Source: Actinomycetes bacterium (GTDB taxonomy: Bacteria > Actinomycetota > Actinomycetes > Nanopelagicales > Nanopelagicaceae). From it: a DNA stretch of 48,011 nucleotides. The notes beneath the pieces are model-generated. The model did no database searches. It saw only the letters and a list, made by a program, of their open reading frames with translations, and was not told where the DNA came from. Position 1 is the stretch's first letter; each line of letters begins with the position of its first letter. Location of the stretch: NCBI GenBank assembly GCA_025360085.1, contig JANYCW010000004.1, positions 1-48,011 on the forward strand, read 5' to 3'. Of this stretch, positions 34,912 to 43,031 are shown in pieces. A program made the translations under genes and the position numbers.

Positions 34912-35465
34912 ATCTTAATAAAAATAGATCCAGCCTCTTCACTTGCAACAAATTTTCGTAGCGCCGCTTTTGCCGGGCCTTGAGTAACGGCACCGGTAAG
35001 TGAATTAAAAGCAGATCCATGACAAGGACATCCAAGTACGCCCATTTCGGCAGCGACGACGCACCCTTCATGCGTGCAAATTGCACTCAGGACAATGAGC
35101 TCACTACTAGTTCGGGAAACTACGACAGAAAAATTCGGACCCGAGGCAGGCTTAATTTCTTCAACTTTGGTATCCCCTACTCTGACTTCACCAGATTTAG
35201 TTACAAAAGTTAAGGTTGAGGCGGTAGCACTCGGTGAAGCCGTTGGTGTCGTGCTAGGCGAGCTCGCAACTACTTTTGCTCGCTTTTTCCAAATAAGTTT
35301 GCCCTTTAATTTTACGGCCGTGTAGGTAAATCCTTGAAAAACAATCCTCTGTCCTAGCTTTGTGGCTTTAAGCGTTGGCCCTGCCGCGGCCTGTGCGTTA
35401 GCACCAAAAATCGATAGAAATGCAGCTGGGATAATGGCCAAAAGATTGCGCCTCATGAGTCTCAT
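34908..35465 (-). CDS. Secreted Rieske [2Fe-2S] protein, paralogue of the one at 25.3 kb
   Basis: Exported protein of 185 residues from ATG 35465; a second ATG at 35456 (MRRNLL) is equally plausible, and a TTG further upstream less so. The signal peptide is RRNLLAIIPAAFLSIFGANAQAA. The next ~40 residues (GPTLKATKLGQRIVFQGFTY...KLIWKK) repeat the module found in the other Rieske protein. A short Ser/Thr/Pro linker follows, then the Rieske ligands CTHEGC and CPCHGSAF, both complete. It has no redox enzyme beside it, being convergent with the LysR gene, so its partner is unknown. Confidence 0.86.
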   Translation of the reverse strand: MRLMRRNLLAIIPAAFLSIFGANAQAAAGPTLKATKLGQRIVFQGFTYTAVKLKGKLIWKKRAKVVASSPSTTPTASPSATASTLTFVTKSGEVRVGDTKVEEIKPASGPNFSVVVSRTSSELIVLSAICTHEGCVVAAEMGVLGCPCHGSAFNSLTGAVTQGPAKAALRKFVASEEAGSIFIKI

Positions 35466-35611
35466 GTGGCTAACGGTAACCGCCAAGCCTGGTAACTGTC
35501 ATCTCTATTGAATAACTCTAAGCATTAACTCAGGTGCCTTGGGTCAAATTCCCACCTTTATGCCCAATATTTGCCTCCTACCCACTCCTGGGCAAACGAG
35601 AGGCACAATAC

Positions 35612-35851
35612 ATGAAGAAGATTCTAACTACGGTACTAATTTCAGTAGCTCTACTTGCAACTACAACAACAGCAAATGCTCAAACAGCTGCGCCATCTAT
35701 TAAGAAACCATCGTCTCCTGCTAAAGGGGGCACTGCAGCTCCTGCATCAGACACGTCCAAAACTACTGCAAGTGGCGAGAAAGCTACTGGAAAGAAGTCA
35801 ACGATGAACAAAAAGGAAACAACCACATCTTCGACTAAAAAGAAGAAATAA
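35612..35851 (+). CDS. Small secreted Lys/Thr/Ser-rich protein
   Basis: 79 residues from ATG 35612. The first 24 residues are a good signal peptide (KKILTTVLISVALLATTTTANA, cut after ANA). The mature part is a low-complexity, highly basic chain rich in Lys, Thr, Ser and Pro, ending in TKKKK. No domain is recognised. It is a single gene followed by a strong terminator. A role at the cell surface or in binding polyanions is conceivable, but nothing in the sequence proves it. Confidence 0.72.
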   Translation: MKKILTTVLISVALLATTTTANAQTAAPSIKKPSSPAKGGTAAPASDTSKTTASGEKATGKKSTMNKKETTTSSTKKKK

Positions 35852-35876
35852 CGTTTCCTAACCTAGTTTTCCCCAA

Positions 35877-35914
35877 ACAAAAGGCCCGCAAATATCTGCG
35901 GGCCTTTTGTTTTT
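35877..35914 (+). terminator. Rho-independent terminator of the small secreted protein gene
   Basis: A perfect 14-bp stem, ACAAAAGGCCCGCA (35877-35890) with its complement (35897-35910), 6-nt loop, followed by TTTTT. It lies 25 bases after the stop codon. The A-rich left arm means it may also terminate leftward transcripts. Confidence 0.9.
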
Positions 35915-35975
35915 CAAATCATTTGCAGCCACAATCTCCCCTGCACCCAACGCATTTTTTATTGCTTTAGAAAAG

Positions 35976-36437
35976 TTAAGCCAGCGCCTCTTTTATCTGA
36001 TTGCCATGATCGCGCGGATGGTTGGAGTATCCCTTTATCCATTGTGCAACCGTAAAAGCACCGGACTCAGTATGAACTCCCGCTCTATTCAAGTCCGATT
36101 CTTTTAACCGCTTCAATATGTCGAGTGATGCAGCCCGCACGGCGAGAAGGACGGCAATTGAGTTTTCAGTTGGAAGTTCGGTGTATCCCAAAATCTCACT
36201 ATCGGCCCATGCAGATTCGTCATAGCCCTGAATAATTGTTCCCGAAGGTTCTGCGACCAAACGACGCAATCGTGCATATGACTGTGCCTCACTATCGGCC
36301 AAATGATGAATTACTTGACGAGGTGACCATCCTCCGGGTTGGTGCTTATCGAGGTCACTCTTTGAAACTGCGGCAATGATGTCGGCAACATACTGAGTAG
36401 ATGCTTCATATTCGGTGGCTAGCGCTGTTGTATCCAT
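35976..36437 (-). CDS. DinB-like four-helix metalloprotein
   Basis: DinB/YfiT-superfamily protein of 153 residues, the usual length. The helical bundle is marked by SKSDLDKHQPGGWSPRQVIHHLADSEAQSY, where the His in VIHHLAD supplies metal ligands. A late His pair in GYSNHPRDHGNQI completes the likely three-His site. Family members act as metal-dependent thiol transferases or unknown hydrolases; no substrate is evident. A decayed copy lies at 40.0-40.5 kb. Confidence 0.87.
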   Translation of the reverse strand: MDTTALATEYEASTQYVADIIAAVSKSDLDKHQPGGWSPRQVIHHLADSEAQSYARLRRLVAEPSGTIIQGYDESAWADSEILGYTELPTENSIAVLLAVRAASLDILKRLKESDLNRAGVHTESGAFTVAQWIKGYSNHPRDHGNQIKEALA

Positions 36438-36573
36438 TGCAGCAGTCTACTCAAACCATCCCTTAGAATTCATGAATGCCCGAGAAAATAGAACAATTCT
36501 TCTCCGATGGATTAAAAGAAGTAGCGTAAGCGTCAAAAGTCCACCTTGTATGTGTGAGGTGGTCATTTGTATT

Positions 36574-37097
36574 TTAAGAGTTAAAGCTCTTGCCGCCATC
36601 GCGTGATACGAAAATTGCACTACTTGTAACGGCGGCGATAATATTTGCATTCACCGAGAAACTAGAAATATCAGAAGTTAGTGTTGCAATCTTCTTCCAA
36701 CTCTTTCCATTATCAGTTGAGCAATAGATTGATTTTCCGGACGAGGCGTAGAGAGTCGAACCTTCAATTTCAATTGAACTCCATTTAAGCACAGTTTTTA
36801 TCGCCATCGTTTTCGTAAAGGCATCACTTGTTCGCACCAATGCATCCGTTAGCAGACTATAAGCACTGCCACTCTTGGTGCTCGTAACAGCGATATCGGA
36901 GTACTTATTTTCTTCATCGAATTCGCAACTAGATATTGATAGAGCCCCTCGTGCGTATTAAGCAGAACCCGATCTCCAAATACCTTCACATCATGAATAT
37001 GAGAGACCGATCCATAGGTGGCCCCGTAGCTTTGTGGCACCCACGTCAGTGTGCCAGCCAGCGCCAAAGACAACATTGCAATAAATGATTTACGCAT
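36574..37097 (-). pseudogene. BNR/sialidase-like secreted protein, internally deleted copy
   Basis: Decayed copy of the intact gene at 41343-42143. The 5' part (signal peptide and ATYGSVSHIHDVKVFGDRVL) and the 3' part (LVRTSDAFTKTMAIKTVLKW ... AIFVSRDGGKSFNS) align well, but about 110 codons of the middle are gone. The two parts are in different frames, so a reader leaving the first part meets a stop near 36849. The deletion point is near 36905-36920, in a short T/C-rich sequence present at both ends of the lost segment in the intact gene. Start ATG at 37097. Confidence 0.85.
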
Positions 37098-37164
37098 AAA
37101 AAAGGCTACATGAGGCTTAGGCAATCCCGTTCAACTTCAGTGGGTAAAGCAATAAACTCTCACT

Positions 37165-38262
37165 GTGATTATTCAAGCTCCCGGCGCCGTTTTAGACAAC
37201 CAGCTGACGAAGGATCTTTGGATTGAAGTGACTCAGGGACGGATCACTGCCCTTTCTCAAGGGGTTCATGCCGAACCTGACAAAGTCATCAAGGGCATTC
37301 TAATTCCGGGATTTATCGATATCCATTGTCACGGTGGAGGTGGAAGTTATTTTTCAGCCCATTCAACTGATGAAATTGAAAAAGTTATTGCTACTCATCG
37401 CTCCTTTGGGACAACAGGCATTGTGGCTTCTTTGGTAACTGAGTCGATCGAGGATCTCAAAAATCAGATACTGCGACTTATTCCTTTTTTTGTTCGAGGT
37501 GACATTCTTGGAATCCATCTTGAGGGTCCTTATTTATCACATGCACGATGTGGTGCACATGAACCTTCACTTTTATTGGAACCAAATATTGATCAGCTTC
37601 AAGAGTTACTAACTCTCGGACAAGGTGCAATTCAAATGATCACAATTGCACCTGAGCTAAATGGTGCATTGGTTGCGATTCAATTTTTATCAAATAATGG
37701 CATCAAAGTTGCAATTGGACATACTAATGGCAACTATTTTGATGCAGCTGCTGGTACCGATAGTGGTGCGACCATCGTCACCCACTTCTTAAATGCAATG
37801 AGTAAAGAGCGTGATGAAAAAAGTATTGCAAACTTTATATTAAATGATGAACGGCTTTTAGTTGAACTTATTCTTGATGGCCACCACGTTCCTTTCGAAA
37901 CAGCATCAGAAATTCTTACCACCATTGGTTCCAGAGTAATACTTGTCTCTGATGCTATGGCTGCAGCTGCTTCAACTGATGGCGAATACGTAATCGGAAA
38001 ATTGCCGGTACTAGTACGCAATGGGGTTGCTCGATTGACTTCAAATTCGAAATTGGCTGGCAGTACTCTTACAATCTCACAAAGTTTTATTAATGCAATA
38101 CATAAATGCGGTATCTCACTTGTTCACGCGGTAAGAATGGCAGCGACTAATCCTGCACAAGCGCTAGGGATAACGGACCGAGGTGCAATAAAGGTTGGTA
38201 TGCGTGCAGATTTACTGGAGTATCAAGTCAATGAAAAAAAGATTTCACTGATTAATTTGTGA
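37165..38262 (+). CDS. nagA: N-acetylglucosamine-6-phosphate deacetylase
   Basis: Removes acetate from GlcNAc-6-P in amino-sugar and cell-wall recycling, 365 residues. The amidohydrolase metal site is visible: H54-x-H56 (IDIHCHGGGG), Glu in GIHLEGPYLS, His in AIGHTNGN, His in THFLNAM and Asp in LVSDAMAAAA. A GTG start is used; no strong Shine-Dalgarno is seen. It converges with a damaged SIS isomerase gene and is near a GlcNAc-type kinase, so the three form an amino-sugar set. No nagB was found in the window. Confidence 0.93.
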   Translation: MIIQAPGAVLDNQLTKDLWIEVTQGRITALSQGVHAEPDKVIKGILIPGFIDIHCHGGGGSYFSAHSTDEIEKVIATHRSFGTTGIVASLVTESIEDLKNQILRLIPFFVRGDILGIHLEGPYLSHARCGAHEPSLLLEPNIDQLQELLTLGQGAIQMITIAPELNGALVAIQFLSNNGIKVAIGHTNGNYFDAAAGTDSGATIVTHFLNAMSKERDEKSIANFILNDERLLVELILDGHHVPFETASEILTTIGSRVILVSDAMAAAASTDGEYVIGKLPVLVRNGVARLTSNSKLAGSTLTISQSFINAIHKCGISLVHAVRMAATNPAQALGITDRGAIKVGMRADLLEYQVNEKKISLINL

Positions 38263-38952
38263 AAGTGACCTTGCTTAACCCCACAGGTGCATCTGGATTG
38301 AAGCCAGCAGCTACTGAAAACTCCAGCGCAAATCGCTGCAAAACGATCGCATCGACAATTGTTGAGGTAATTTCATCATCGCAATCTGATCCTGGTATCA
38401 CAATGTCGCCTCGCTAATGATCTGCTCGAGATTCACTTTTTTATCTTTCCATGCCGCAACTAATAAGTAAGAAATTAGTAACTGTGCGCTGTAGGACTTA
38501 GTCGCCGCTACTGCCAATTCTGGCCCTGCGAGTAATGAGAAATGATGGTGGGCAATTGTTGCTAGCGGTGACGTATCATCATTGGTCATCGCAATGAGAT
38601 AGGCGTTTGCTTGACGTGCCGCGGTTGCAAACTTAACAAGATCTGGAGACTGTCCGCTTTGGCTGATTGCGATGACTAAGGTATGTGAATATTTGAACTC
38701 TGAACCATAAACAGTCACCGAAGATGGTGATGTAAGGCCTACTGGAAGACCTATCTGAGTTTCAATTAAAGACTTTAAATAGTGAGCGGCGTTGTCCGAT
38801 GTTCCACGAGCAAGAATGAGTACAGATTGAATCTTCTCTTCGATCAACACATTCTTGATAGAAGCAAAGGCATCTTTGTTATCAAGTATTGCCTTAAAGA
38901 CCTTGGGGGTTTCGACGATTTCAGAGGCCATGATTGTGCCGAATTGCGTCAT
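38252..38952 (-). pseudogene. SIS-domain sugar-phosphate isomerase/deaminase, internally deleted
   Basis: From ATG 38952 (GGGAAG at 8 bases) the first part encodes an N-terminal SIS domain of the GlmS/AgaS kind: SVLILARGTSDNAAHYLKSL, then TLVIAISQSGQSPDLV. It stops at 38398 after ISEATL. Further on, in a different frame, 38252-38390 encodes the true family C-terminus: VLQRFALEFSVAAGFNPDAP then GLSKVTFTN. About 100 residues, most of the second SIS domain, are missing between them. A deletion with frame change has therefore disabled the gene. The last 11 bases overlap the nagA end. Loss of this isomerase would leave the nagA pathway without its local GlcN-6-P step. Confidence 0.85.
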
Positions 38953-39129
38953 GTGCTTATCTTCCCACAAATTTTCAAGTACCCACTCGCTATGGCTGTC
39001 CATAAGAAATTAGTCTGATTACTTTTTTGCTGCTCTCTGTCTTTCAGTACTTCCGCCACTAGTATTTGCAACGGCAGCGCAAAAGTTCCTCATAAAGGGC
39101 TTATCTTCGGGTGCAGTTAAGGGGTAAAG

Positions 39130-40017
39130 ATGTTAGTCGTGGATCTTGGTCAGTCTGGTTCACGATATAAATTTGAATCCTCGCGAAGTATTTTGTCACG
39201 GGGCAAATTAAGTTCTGAAAGTGTTTTCGAATCGCTTCGAGCAATTTTCGAACTACTACCTTCAATCAAGTCAGATATTGTCGCGTTATCCTGCACCGGT
39301 TTTAATGGCATTGTTCTTGAGCCAGAAATATATGGCCAGCTATGTGCGAAATACTTTGGGGCAACAAAAGTTGCAGTTATCGATGATGGTTTAGCTGGAT
39401 TTATTGGTGCACTCAATGGAGGCGATGGCGTCGTTTTATCGATTGGCGGCGGAGTTGTTGCAGTTGCGGGCCATGAAGGAAAGTACGCTCACCGAGATGG
39501 ATTAGGCAGCACCTTTGGCGATGAAGGTGGTGGTTTTTGGCTAGGTAAGTTAGCAATAACTAAAGCGCTAGGAATCCGTCAAGGTCGTGGCGATGACAAA
39601 GAGATGCTTGATTACTTCGCCGAAGAGTGTGTTGCTTTCGACAAACTAACGGTAAAAAATGGTGCAGATGCGGCCACCCTTGCAATCAATACCGCGAAGA
39701 GAGTTCTTGATGCCGCCGATGCTGGCATTCCAACGGCGACCACAATAATTGAAGAAGGCTCTCGCCTTCTGGCACAAACGGTTCTCGCTACGTGGCTTGG
39801 TTGTGGTGGCAACAACACTGATTCCCCTGAGATCGTGATTAAAGGCGGTCCAGCCCGCAATGCTTCTTACTACTCAAAGATTGAAATGCAGGTAAATGCA
39901 CAATTGCCGAACGCTGTCATTGTTCAAACAACGGGAGACAATGTAGATGGTGCACAATGGATTGCCGAGAATATGCGCCAGAATAAGCCTCCCCTACTTC
40001 TGTGGTCTGGGCTTTAA
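39130..40017 (+). CDS. BadF/BadG-type ATPase, probable N-acetylglucosamine kinase
   Basis: ASKHA-fold sugar kinase of 295 residues. The phosphate-1 motif is VVDLGQSGSRYKF at the start. The adenosine/phosphate-2 region is VVLSIGGGVVAVAG. The family's hallmark DGLGSTFGDEGGGFWLG (about residues 121-137) is intact. A late EIVIKGGPARNASYY matches GlcNAc kinases of the NAGK group. It would phosphorylate GlcNAc or a related recycled wall sugar, giving the substrate of NagA encoded nearby. It is divergent from the damaged SIS gene. Confidence 0.87.
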   Translation: MLVVDLGQSGSRYKFESSRSILSRGKLSSESVFESLRAIFELLPSIKSDIVALSCTGFNGIVLEPEIYGQLCAKYFGATKVAVIDDGLAGFIGALNGGDGVVLSIGGGVVAVAGHEGKYAHRDGLGSTFGDEGGGFWLGKLAITKALGIRQGRGDDKEMLDYFAEECVAFDKLTVKNGADAATLAINTAKRVLDAADAGIPTATTIIEEGSRLLAQTVLATWLGCGGNNTDSPEIVIKGGPARNASYYSKIEMQVNAQLPNAVIVQTTGDNVDGAQWIAENMRQNKPPLLLWSGL

Positions 40018-40029
40018 TTCAGTAATTGG

Positions 40030-40455
40030 AATCGCTTCCTTTATTTGATTGCCATGGTCTCTTGGATGGTTGATTAATACTTTACCCAATTAGAAATTGA
40101 GTACTCTCCAGAATCTGTATGAACTCCCGCTCTCTCTAAATCCAATTCATCTAATCACTTAAATAAATCTAATGAGGCTGATCTGACAGCCAGAAGTACA
40201 CTCAACGAGTTTTCAATTGGAAGCTCGGTATATCCCAAAATCTCACTGTTCGCCCAAGCGGCTTCGTCGTAGCCCTGAATAACGCTTCCAGTCGGCTCTG
40301 CTATCAGACGACGCAATCTGGCATATGACTGCGCCTCACTATCGGCTAAATGATGAATTACTTGGCGAGGTGACCACCCCTCAGGCTGGTGCTTATCAAG
40401 TTCAGTTTTTGAAAGCGCGGCAATAATGTCGGCTACATACTTAGTAGACCTGTTA
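40030..40455 (-). pseudogene. DinB-like protein, decayed copy
   Basis: Closely matches the intact DinB gene at 35976-36437 (YVADIIAALSKTELDKHQPE, VIHHLADSEAQSYARLRRLI), but has three defects. The first ~12 codons are replaced by unrelated sequence. A TGA interrupts after SASLDLFK. A frameshift follows near 40078, after which NHPRDHGNQIKEA is readable in another frame. It cannot make a functional protein. Bases 40471-40694 to its right hold nothing I can identify. Confidence 0.85.
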
Positions 40456-40694
40456 CACATCCACGTCATCATCACTTGGAACCTCTATTGGATCGGAATT
40501 GTAAAGAAATACAAACTTCTTATTGCTCTCTCCGCTCTGATTGGACGAAACCCCGTCCAATGCAACGCCCAATGTAATTGCCACCCACTGAAATTGGAAG
40601 AGATTTTTAAGGATTCCCACCTGTCTAACGATTGTGTTAGGCAAATAATTACTTCATGTGGGACGGATTCGAAAAGACCGACTAATCTTTTCAT

Positions 40695-41249
40695 GTGCCC
40701 GTCAAAGATCCGACCCGCGAAGCCCACTTTCCCGCCATCGAAAAACGCTATGGCGAAAAAATGGCCTACTGGTTCACAATCATGGAAAAGCTTAAAGACA
40801 GAAAATACCTAGAACAGATCGTACATTTAAAAGATAACTATGGTTTTTCTCAGGCCCACGCTAACGCCCTGGTTATGTACTCCCGCGGATCAACATCATC
40901 ACGGCGATTTGAAAAACCAAGTGACTATTACAAAACTCTCAAACCCCAACAGACCAAGACCATAAAAGCAATCTTCAAGGCGGTCACAACAAAATATCCA
41001 GAGTTGGAACTTGTAATCGCTTGGAATCAACCCATGCTTCGCATTGATAAGAATTACATACTAGGCATATCAGCTTCTTCTAATCACATCCTATTAGCCC
41101 CTTTTAGAACCGAGGTAATAGATGCATTTCGGCCAAGGTTAAAAGAGTTCACCGTCAATAAGAAAACCTTCGCTGTACCCAATGACTGGCAGGTTGATAC
41201 CAAGTTACTGCAGGAGATGGCAAAAATGATATTGGCCCGGAGGCAGTAG
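40695..41249 (+). CDS. DUF4287 + DUF1801/5655-type protein
   Basis: Protein of 184 residues from a GTG start. Residues 1-70 match the DUF4287 pattern (HFPAIEKRYGEKMAYWFTIM ... YGFSQAHANALVMYSRG). From about residue 85 the second domain follows the YdhG/DUF1801-like pattern (IKAIFKAVTTKYPELELVIAWNQPML ... LAPF ... FTVNKKTFAVPNDWQVD). The function of both domains is unknown; DUF1801 relatives are called iron chaperone-like without strong evidence. It sits in the duplicated zone between the decayed DinB copy and the intact BNR gene. No in-frame ATG near the start was seen, and the Shine-Dalgarno is weak. Confidence 0.78.
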   Translation: MPVKDPTREAHFPAIEKRYGEKMAYWFTIMEKLKDRKYLEQIVHLKDNYGFSQAHANALVMYSRGSTSSRRFEKPSDYYKTLKPQQTKTIKAIFKAVTTKYPELELVIAWNQPMLRIDKNYILGISASSNHILLAPFRTEVIDAFRPRLKEFTVNKKTFAVPNDWQVDTKLLQEMAKMILARRQ

Positions 41250-41342
41250 TTTCGCTAAAAACCCACCCCACAAAAATGTAACTTAAGTTCGCTGACTCTC
41301 GTATTTTTAACTTTTAGATGACATTCATCCCGAGCAAATTTC

Positions 41343-42143
41343 TCAGGAAGTAAAACTCTTGCCGCCATCGCGAGAGACGAAGATTGCGTTACTAGTCACG
41401 GCAACGAAAATTTTCGCATTCATCGAGATGCTAGAGACCGCGGTGGATAGTGTTGCCATCTTTTTCCAACTCTTTCCATTATCAGAGGAGCGATAGATCG
41501 ATTTTCCGGATGAGGCATAGAGATTTGTACCTAGAATCTCTACCGAGCTCCACTTAAGCGAAGTTTTTATCGCAACCGTTGTTGTAAAGGCATCACTTGT
41601 CCGCACCAACAATCCTGATCGCAAACCATAGGCACTACCGCTCTTTGCGTTTAGTACGGCGATATCTGAATACTGGTTTTCGCCTAACTTGCGCCATTTC
41701 TTACCGCGATCCGAGGAGTGCATTAATTGACCACTGGTTGAATCGGCGCCATATATATCGTATTTACCTACTTCTAGCATATGAAAATCAACTTTTCCTT
41801 GAAGGGAAACCTTCTTCCAGGACTTTCCTCCGTCGGTGGATGAAAGCAGTCCGATCGGATTGGGTAAATCTGAAGTCACTCCTGGATGTCCACTGGCAAA
41901 GAGGGTTCGACCAAATATCGCTAACCCCATCACATCAAAATCTTCGCTACCTATCTTCTTCATCGAATTCGCGGCCTGATACTGATAGAGCCCTTCGTGC
42001 GTATTAAGCAGAACCCGATCCCCAAATACCTTCACATCATGAATATGAGAGACCGATCCATATGTGGCCGCATAGCTTAAAGGTGTCCAGATCAAAGCCC
42101 CAAAAAGCGCTATAGCAAGTACCGAAAAAGCAGATTTACGCAT
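41343..42143 (-). CDS. Secreted BNR-repeat/sialidase-fold protein (intact copy)
   Basis: Exported protein of 266 residues with a signal peptide (RKSAFSVLAIALFGALIWTP, cleavage after SYA). The mature part has three or four BNR/Asp-box-like repeats: SSTDGGKSWKKVSLQGK, SSDRGKKWRKLG, SSDNGKSWKKMATL and VSRDGGKSFTS. The fold is predicted to be a beta-propeller like F510_1955-type glycosyl hydrolases, though catalytic residues are not recognisable. Its first 105 coding bases are identical, by my reading, to those of the truncated copy at 43.1 kb. A diverged, deleted copy lies at 36.6 kb. A structured repeat is 57 bases upstream. Confidence 0.82.
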   Translation of the reverse strand: MRKSAFSVLAIALFGALIWTPLSYAATYGSVSHIHDVKVFGDRVLLNTHEGLYQYQAANSMKKIGSEDFDVMGLAIFGRTLFASGHPGVTSDLPNPIGLLSSTDGGKSWKKVSLQGKVDFHMLEVGKYDIYGADSTSGQLMHSSDRGKKWRKLGENQYSDIAVLNAKSGSAYGLRSGLLVRTSDAFTTTVAIKTSLKWSSVEILGTNLYASSGKSIYRSSDNGKSWKKMATLSTAVSSISMNAKIFVAVTSNAIFVSRDGGKSFTS

Positions 42144-42199
42144 AAGAAAATGCTACATGGGGTCTATCAACTCCGTGCACCAATTTCATACTTTGAGTA

Positions 42200-42346
42200 T
42201 GGGAGATGCGAAAGGGCCGTCGGAAAAATACCGACGGACCCGATCAGACAGCAACCTGATTTCGCATAAGGCAGTTGAGTCGGGTGTAACAGCCCGGCAC
42301 AACTTCACCAATTAAAGCAAAAACGCTCGTCACGCGGAGTAGTTTT
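42200..42346 (-). repeat. Structured repeat, copy 1 (possible small RNA)
   Basis: About 147 bases shared, at roughly four-fifths identity, with 47581-47726. Read on the minus strand it can fold as an outer stem ATGCGAA/TTCGCAT enclosing two hairpins (ATCAG/CTGAT and CCGTCGG/CCGACGG). It is preceded by a hairpin AGTTG...CGGG/CCCG...CAACT. The stems are kept between copies while loops differ, and a changed pair in the CGGG stem becomes G-U on the minus strand. No coding potential was seen. It does not match any RNA family I know. Confidence 0.7.
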
Positions 42347-42376
42347 ACTAAAAATTCATCAGCACGTAAATAGAAC

Positions 42377-42542
42377 TTACGCCCTATCGCTATCTAAGGC
42401 AAAGGCATCTACTCCATTCACGAACTGCGAAATATTTCCCGGAAAAATCGCGACAAAGAAAACGGCAGTTGCCCAACCAATCTGTACTCGATACTTCCAC
42501 AGCACAATCAGGCCAACACCAAGTGCTATCTCAACAACCCCT
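42377..42542 (-). pseudogene. DoxX-family fragment
   Basis: A minus-strand frame closing with TAA at 42377 reads VVEIALGVGLIVLWKYRVQI, then FFVAIFPGNISQFVNGVDAF, almost identical to residues ~50-105 of the intact DoxX gene at 44474-44884. It has no start codon, with a TGA upstream in frame, and it lacks the N-terminus and the C-terminal helix. Confidence 0.85.
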
Positions 42543-42570
42543 AATGTTCATTTAACCTTGACACGCAAAC

Positions 42571-42597
42571 AAAAGAAGCCTCGCTATCGCCGCGAGG
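42571..42597 (-). terminator. Terminator downstream of tRNA-like copy 1
   Basis: On the minus strand GCCTCGC / GCGAGGC with a 7-nt loop is followed by TTCTTTTGTTTG. The same hairpin with a compensated sequence follows the tRNA at 47301-47374, so tRNA and terminator were duplicated together. Confidence 0.75.
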
Positions 42598-42612
42598 CCC
42601 CTGGTGTGTATA

Positions 42613-42685
42613 TGCCAGTGGTGGGATTCGAACCCACGACCTAACTCTGTGTTATAGAGTTGTTCATCCATTGAGTTACAAAGAG
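42613..42685 (-). pseudogene. Decayed tRNA (copy of the tRNA at 47301-47374)
   Basis: The T arm is perfect (GTGGG-TTCGAAT-CCCAC). The anticodon stem ACTCT/AGAGT pairs, with a loop reading AAC at the anticodon position. The D stem (ACTC against GAAC) and acceptor stem no longer pair, so it should not be charged. Its 3' half and terminator resemble the tRNA at 47.3 kb. Its 5' half instead resembles the displaced half-tRNA at 47459-47490, with the same type of hairpin beyond. Confidence 0.75.
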
Positions 42686-42713
42686 GCCCGTAGGCAACTA
42701 CGGGTCTTTTTCT
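42681..42713 (+). terminator. Terminator-like hairpin beside decayed tRNA
   Basis: GGCCCGTAG / CTACGGGTC with a GCAA loop, followed by TTTTTCTTTT on the plus strand. Similar hairpins sit at 42955-42984 and 47496-47530, each right after a TTGAGTTACA tRNA-half fragment. What plus-strand transcript it would stop is unclear. Confidence 0.65.
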
Positions 42714-42731
42714 TTTGTGAGCGCACAAATG

Positions 42732-42759
42732 AAAAAAACTTCGCCGACGAAGCGAAGCC
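42732..42759 (-). terminator. Terminator of the tRNA at 42772-42845
   Basis: On the minus strand CTTCGC / GCGAAG around a short loop is followed by seven T residues. It begins about a dozen bases after the tRNA 3' end. Confidence 0.8.
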
Positions 42760-42771
42760 TTTTCACACACA

Positions 42772-42845
42772 TGGTCCTGGTGGGAATCGAACCCACAACC
42801 TCCAAGTTCGTCGCACTGGCGCTCTATCCATTGAGCTACAGGACC
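42772..42845 (-). tRNA. tRNA-like gene with expanded anticodon arm
   Basis: 74 nt on the minus strand. Acceptor stem GGTCCTG/CAGGACC, D stem GCTC/GAGC and T arm GTGGG-TTCGATT-CCCAC all pair perfectly, with discriminator A. The anticodon arm is 18 nt instead of 17 (CCAGT-GCGACGA-ACTTGG). It pairs fully only with one bulged T, and the loop then has C instead of the near-universal U at position 33. The nominal anticodon would be GAC, but I do not trust it. It may be a real but unusual tRNA or a recent pseudogene. Confidence 0.6.
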
Positions 42846-42922
42846 ACCCTCGGAACATAGAGGCACACCCAGACATCTAATGTGTCTTTGCAACCCAGTT
42901 GTGGATGGCTACGTGCTAATCT

Positions 42923-42984
42923 TTAGTCGTCGTACTGGTGAGCTATTGAGTTACAAAGAGATCCGCAGGTAACTGCGGGTCTTT
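42923..42984 (+). repeat. Half-tRNA fragment plus hairpin
   Basis: TCGTCGTACTGG at 42927-42938, followed by a D-arm-like TTGAGTTACA, repeats the anticodon-to-D-arm part of the tRNA at 42772-42845, 119 bases away in the same orientation. It is followed by a hairpin CCGCAG-GTAA-CTGCGG inside AAAGA/TCTTT (42955-42984). Confidence 0.7.
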
Positions 42985-43031
42985 CTCATTTACAGACCGT
43001 AGCTTCAAGGCACCCATTACTCGTTATTGCA

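Noticed and set aside
36438-36573. Possible short gene between DinB and the deleted BNR copy
   Set aside because: Only an out-of-frame continuation and no conserved features were found.
40471-40694. Small minus-strand open frames (up to about 80 codons) right of the decayed DinB copy
   Set aside because: No start with a ribosome site, no recognisable motif, and composition unlike coding DNA in the region.
42923-42984. Intact fifth tRNA gene
   Set aside because: Only the anticodon-to-D-arm part is present; no T arm or 3' acceptor strand accompanies it.
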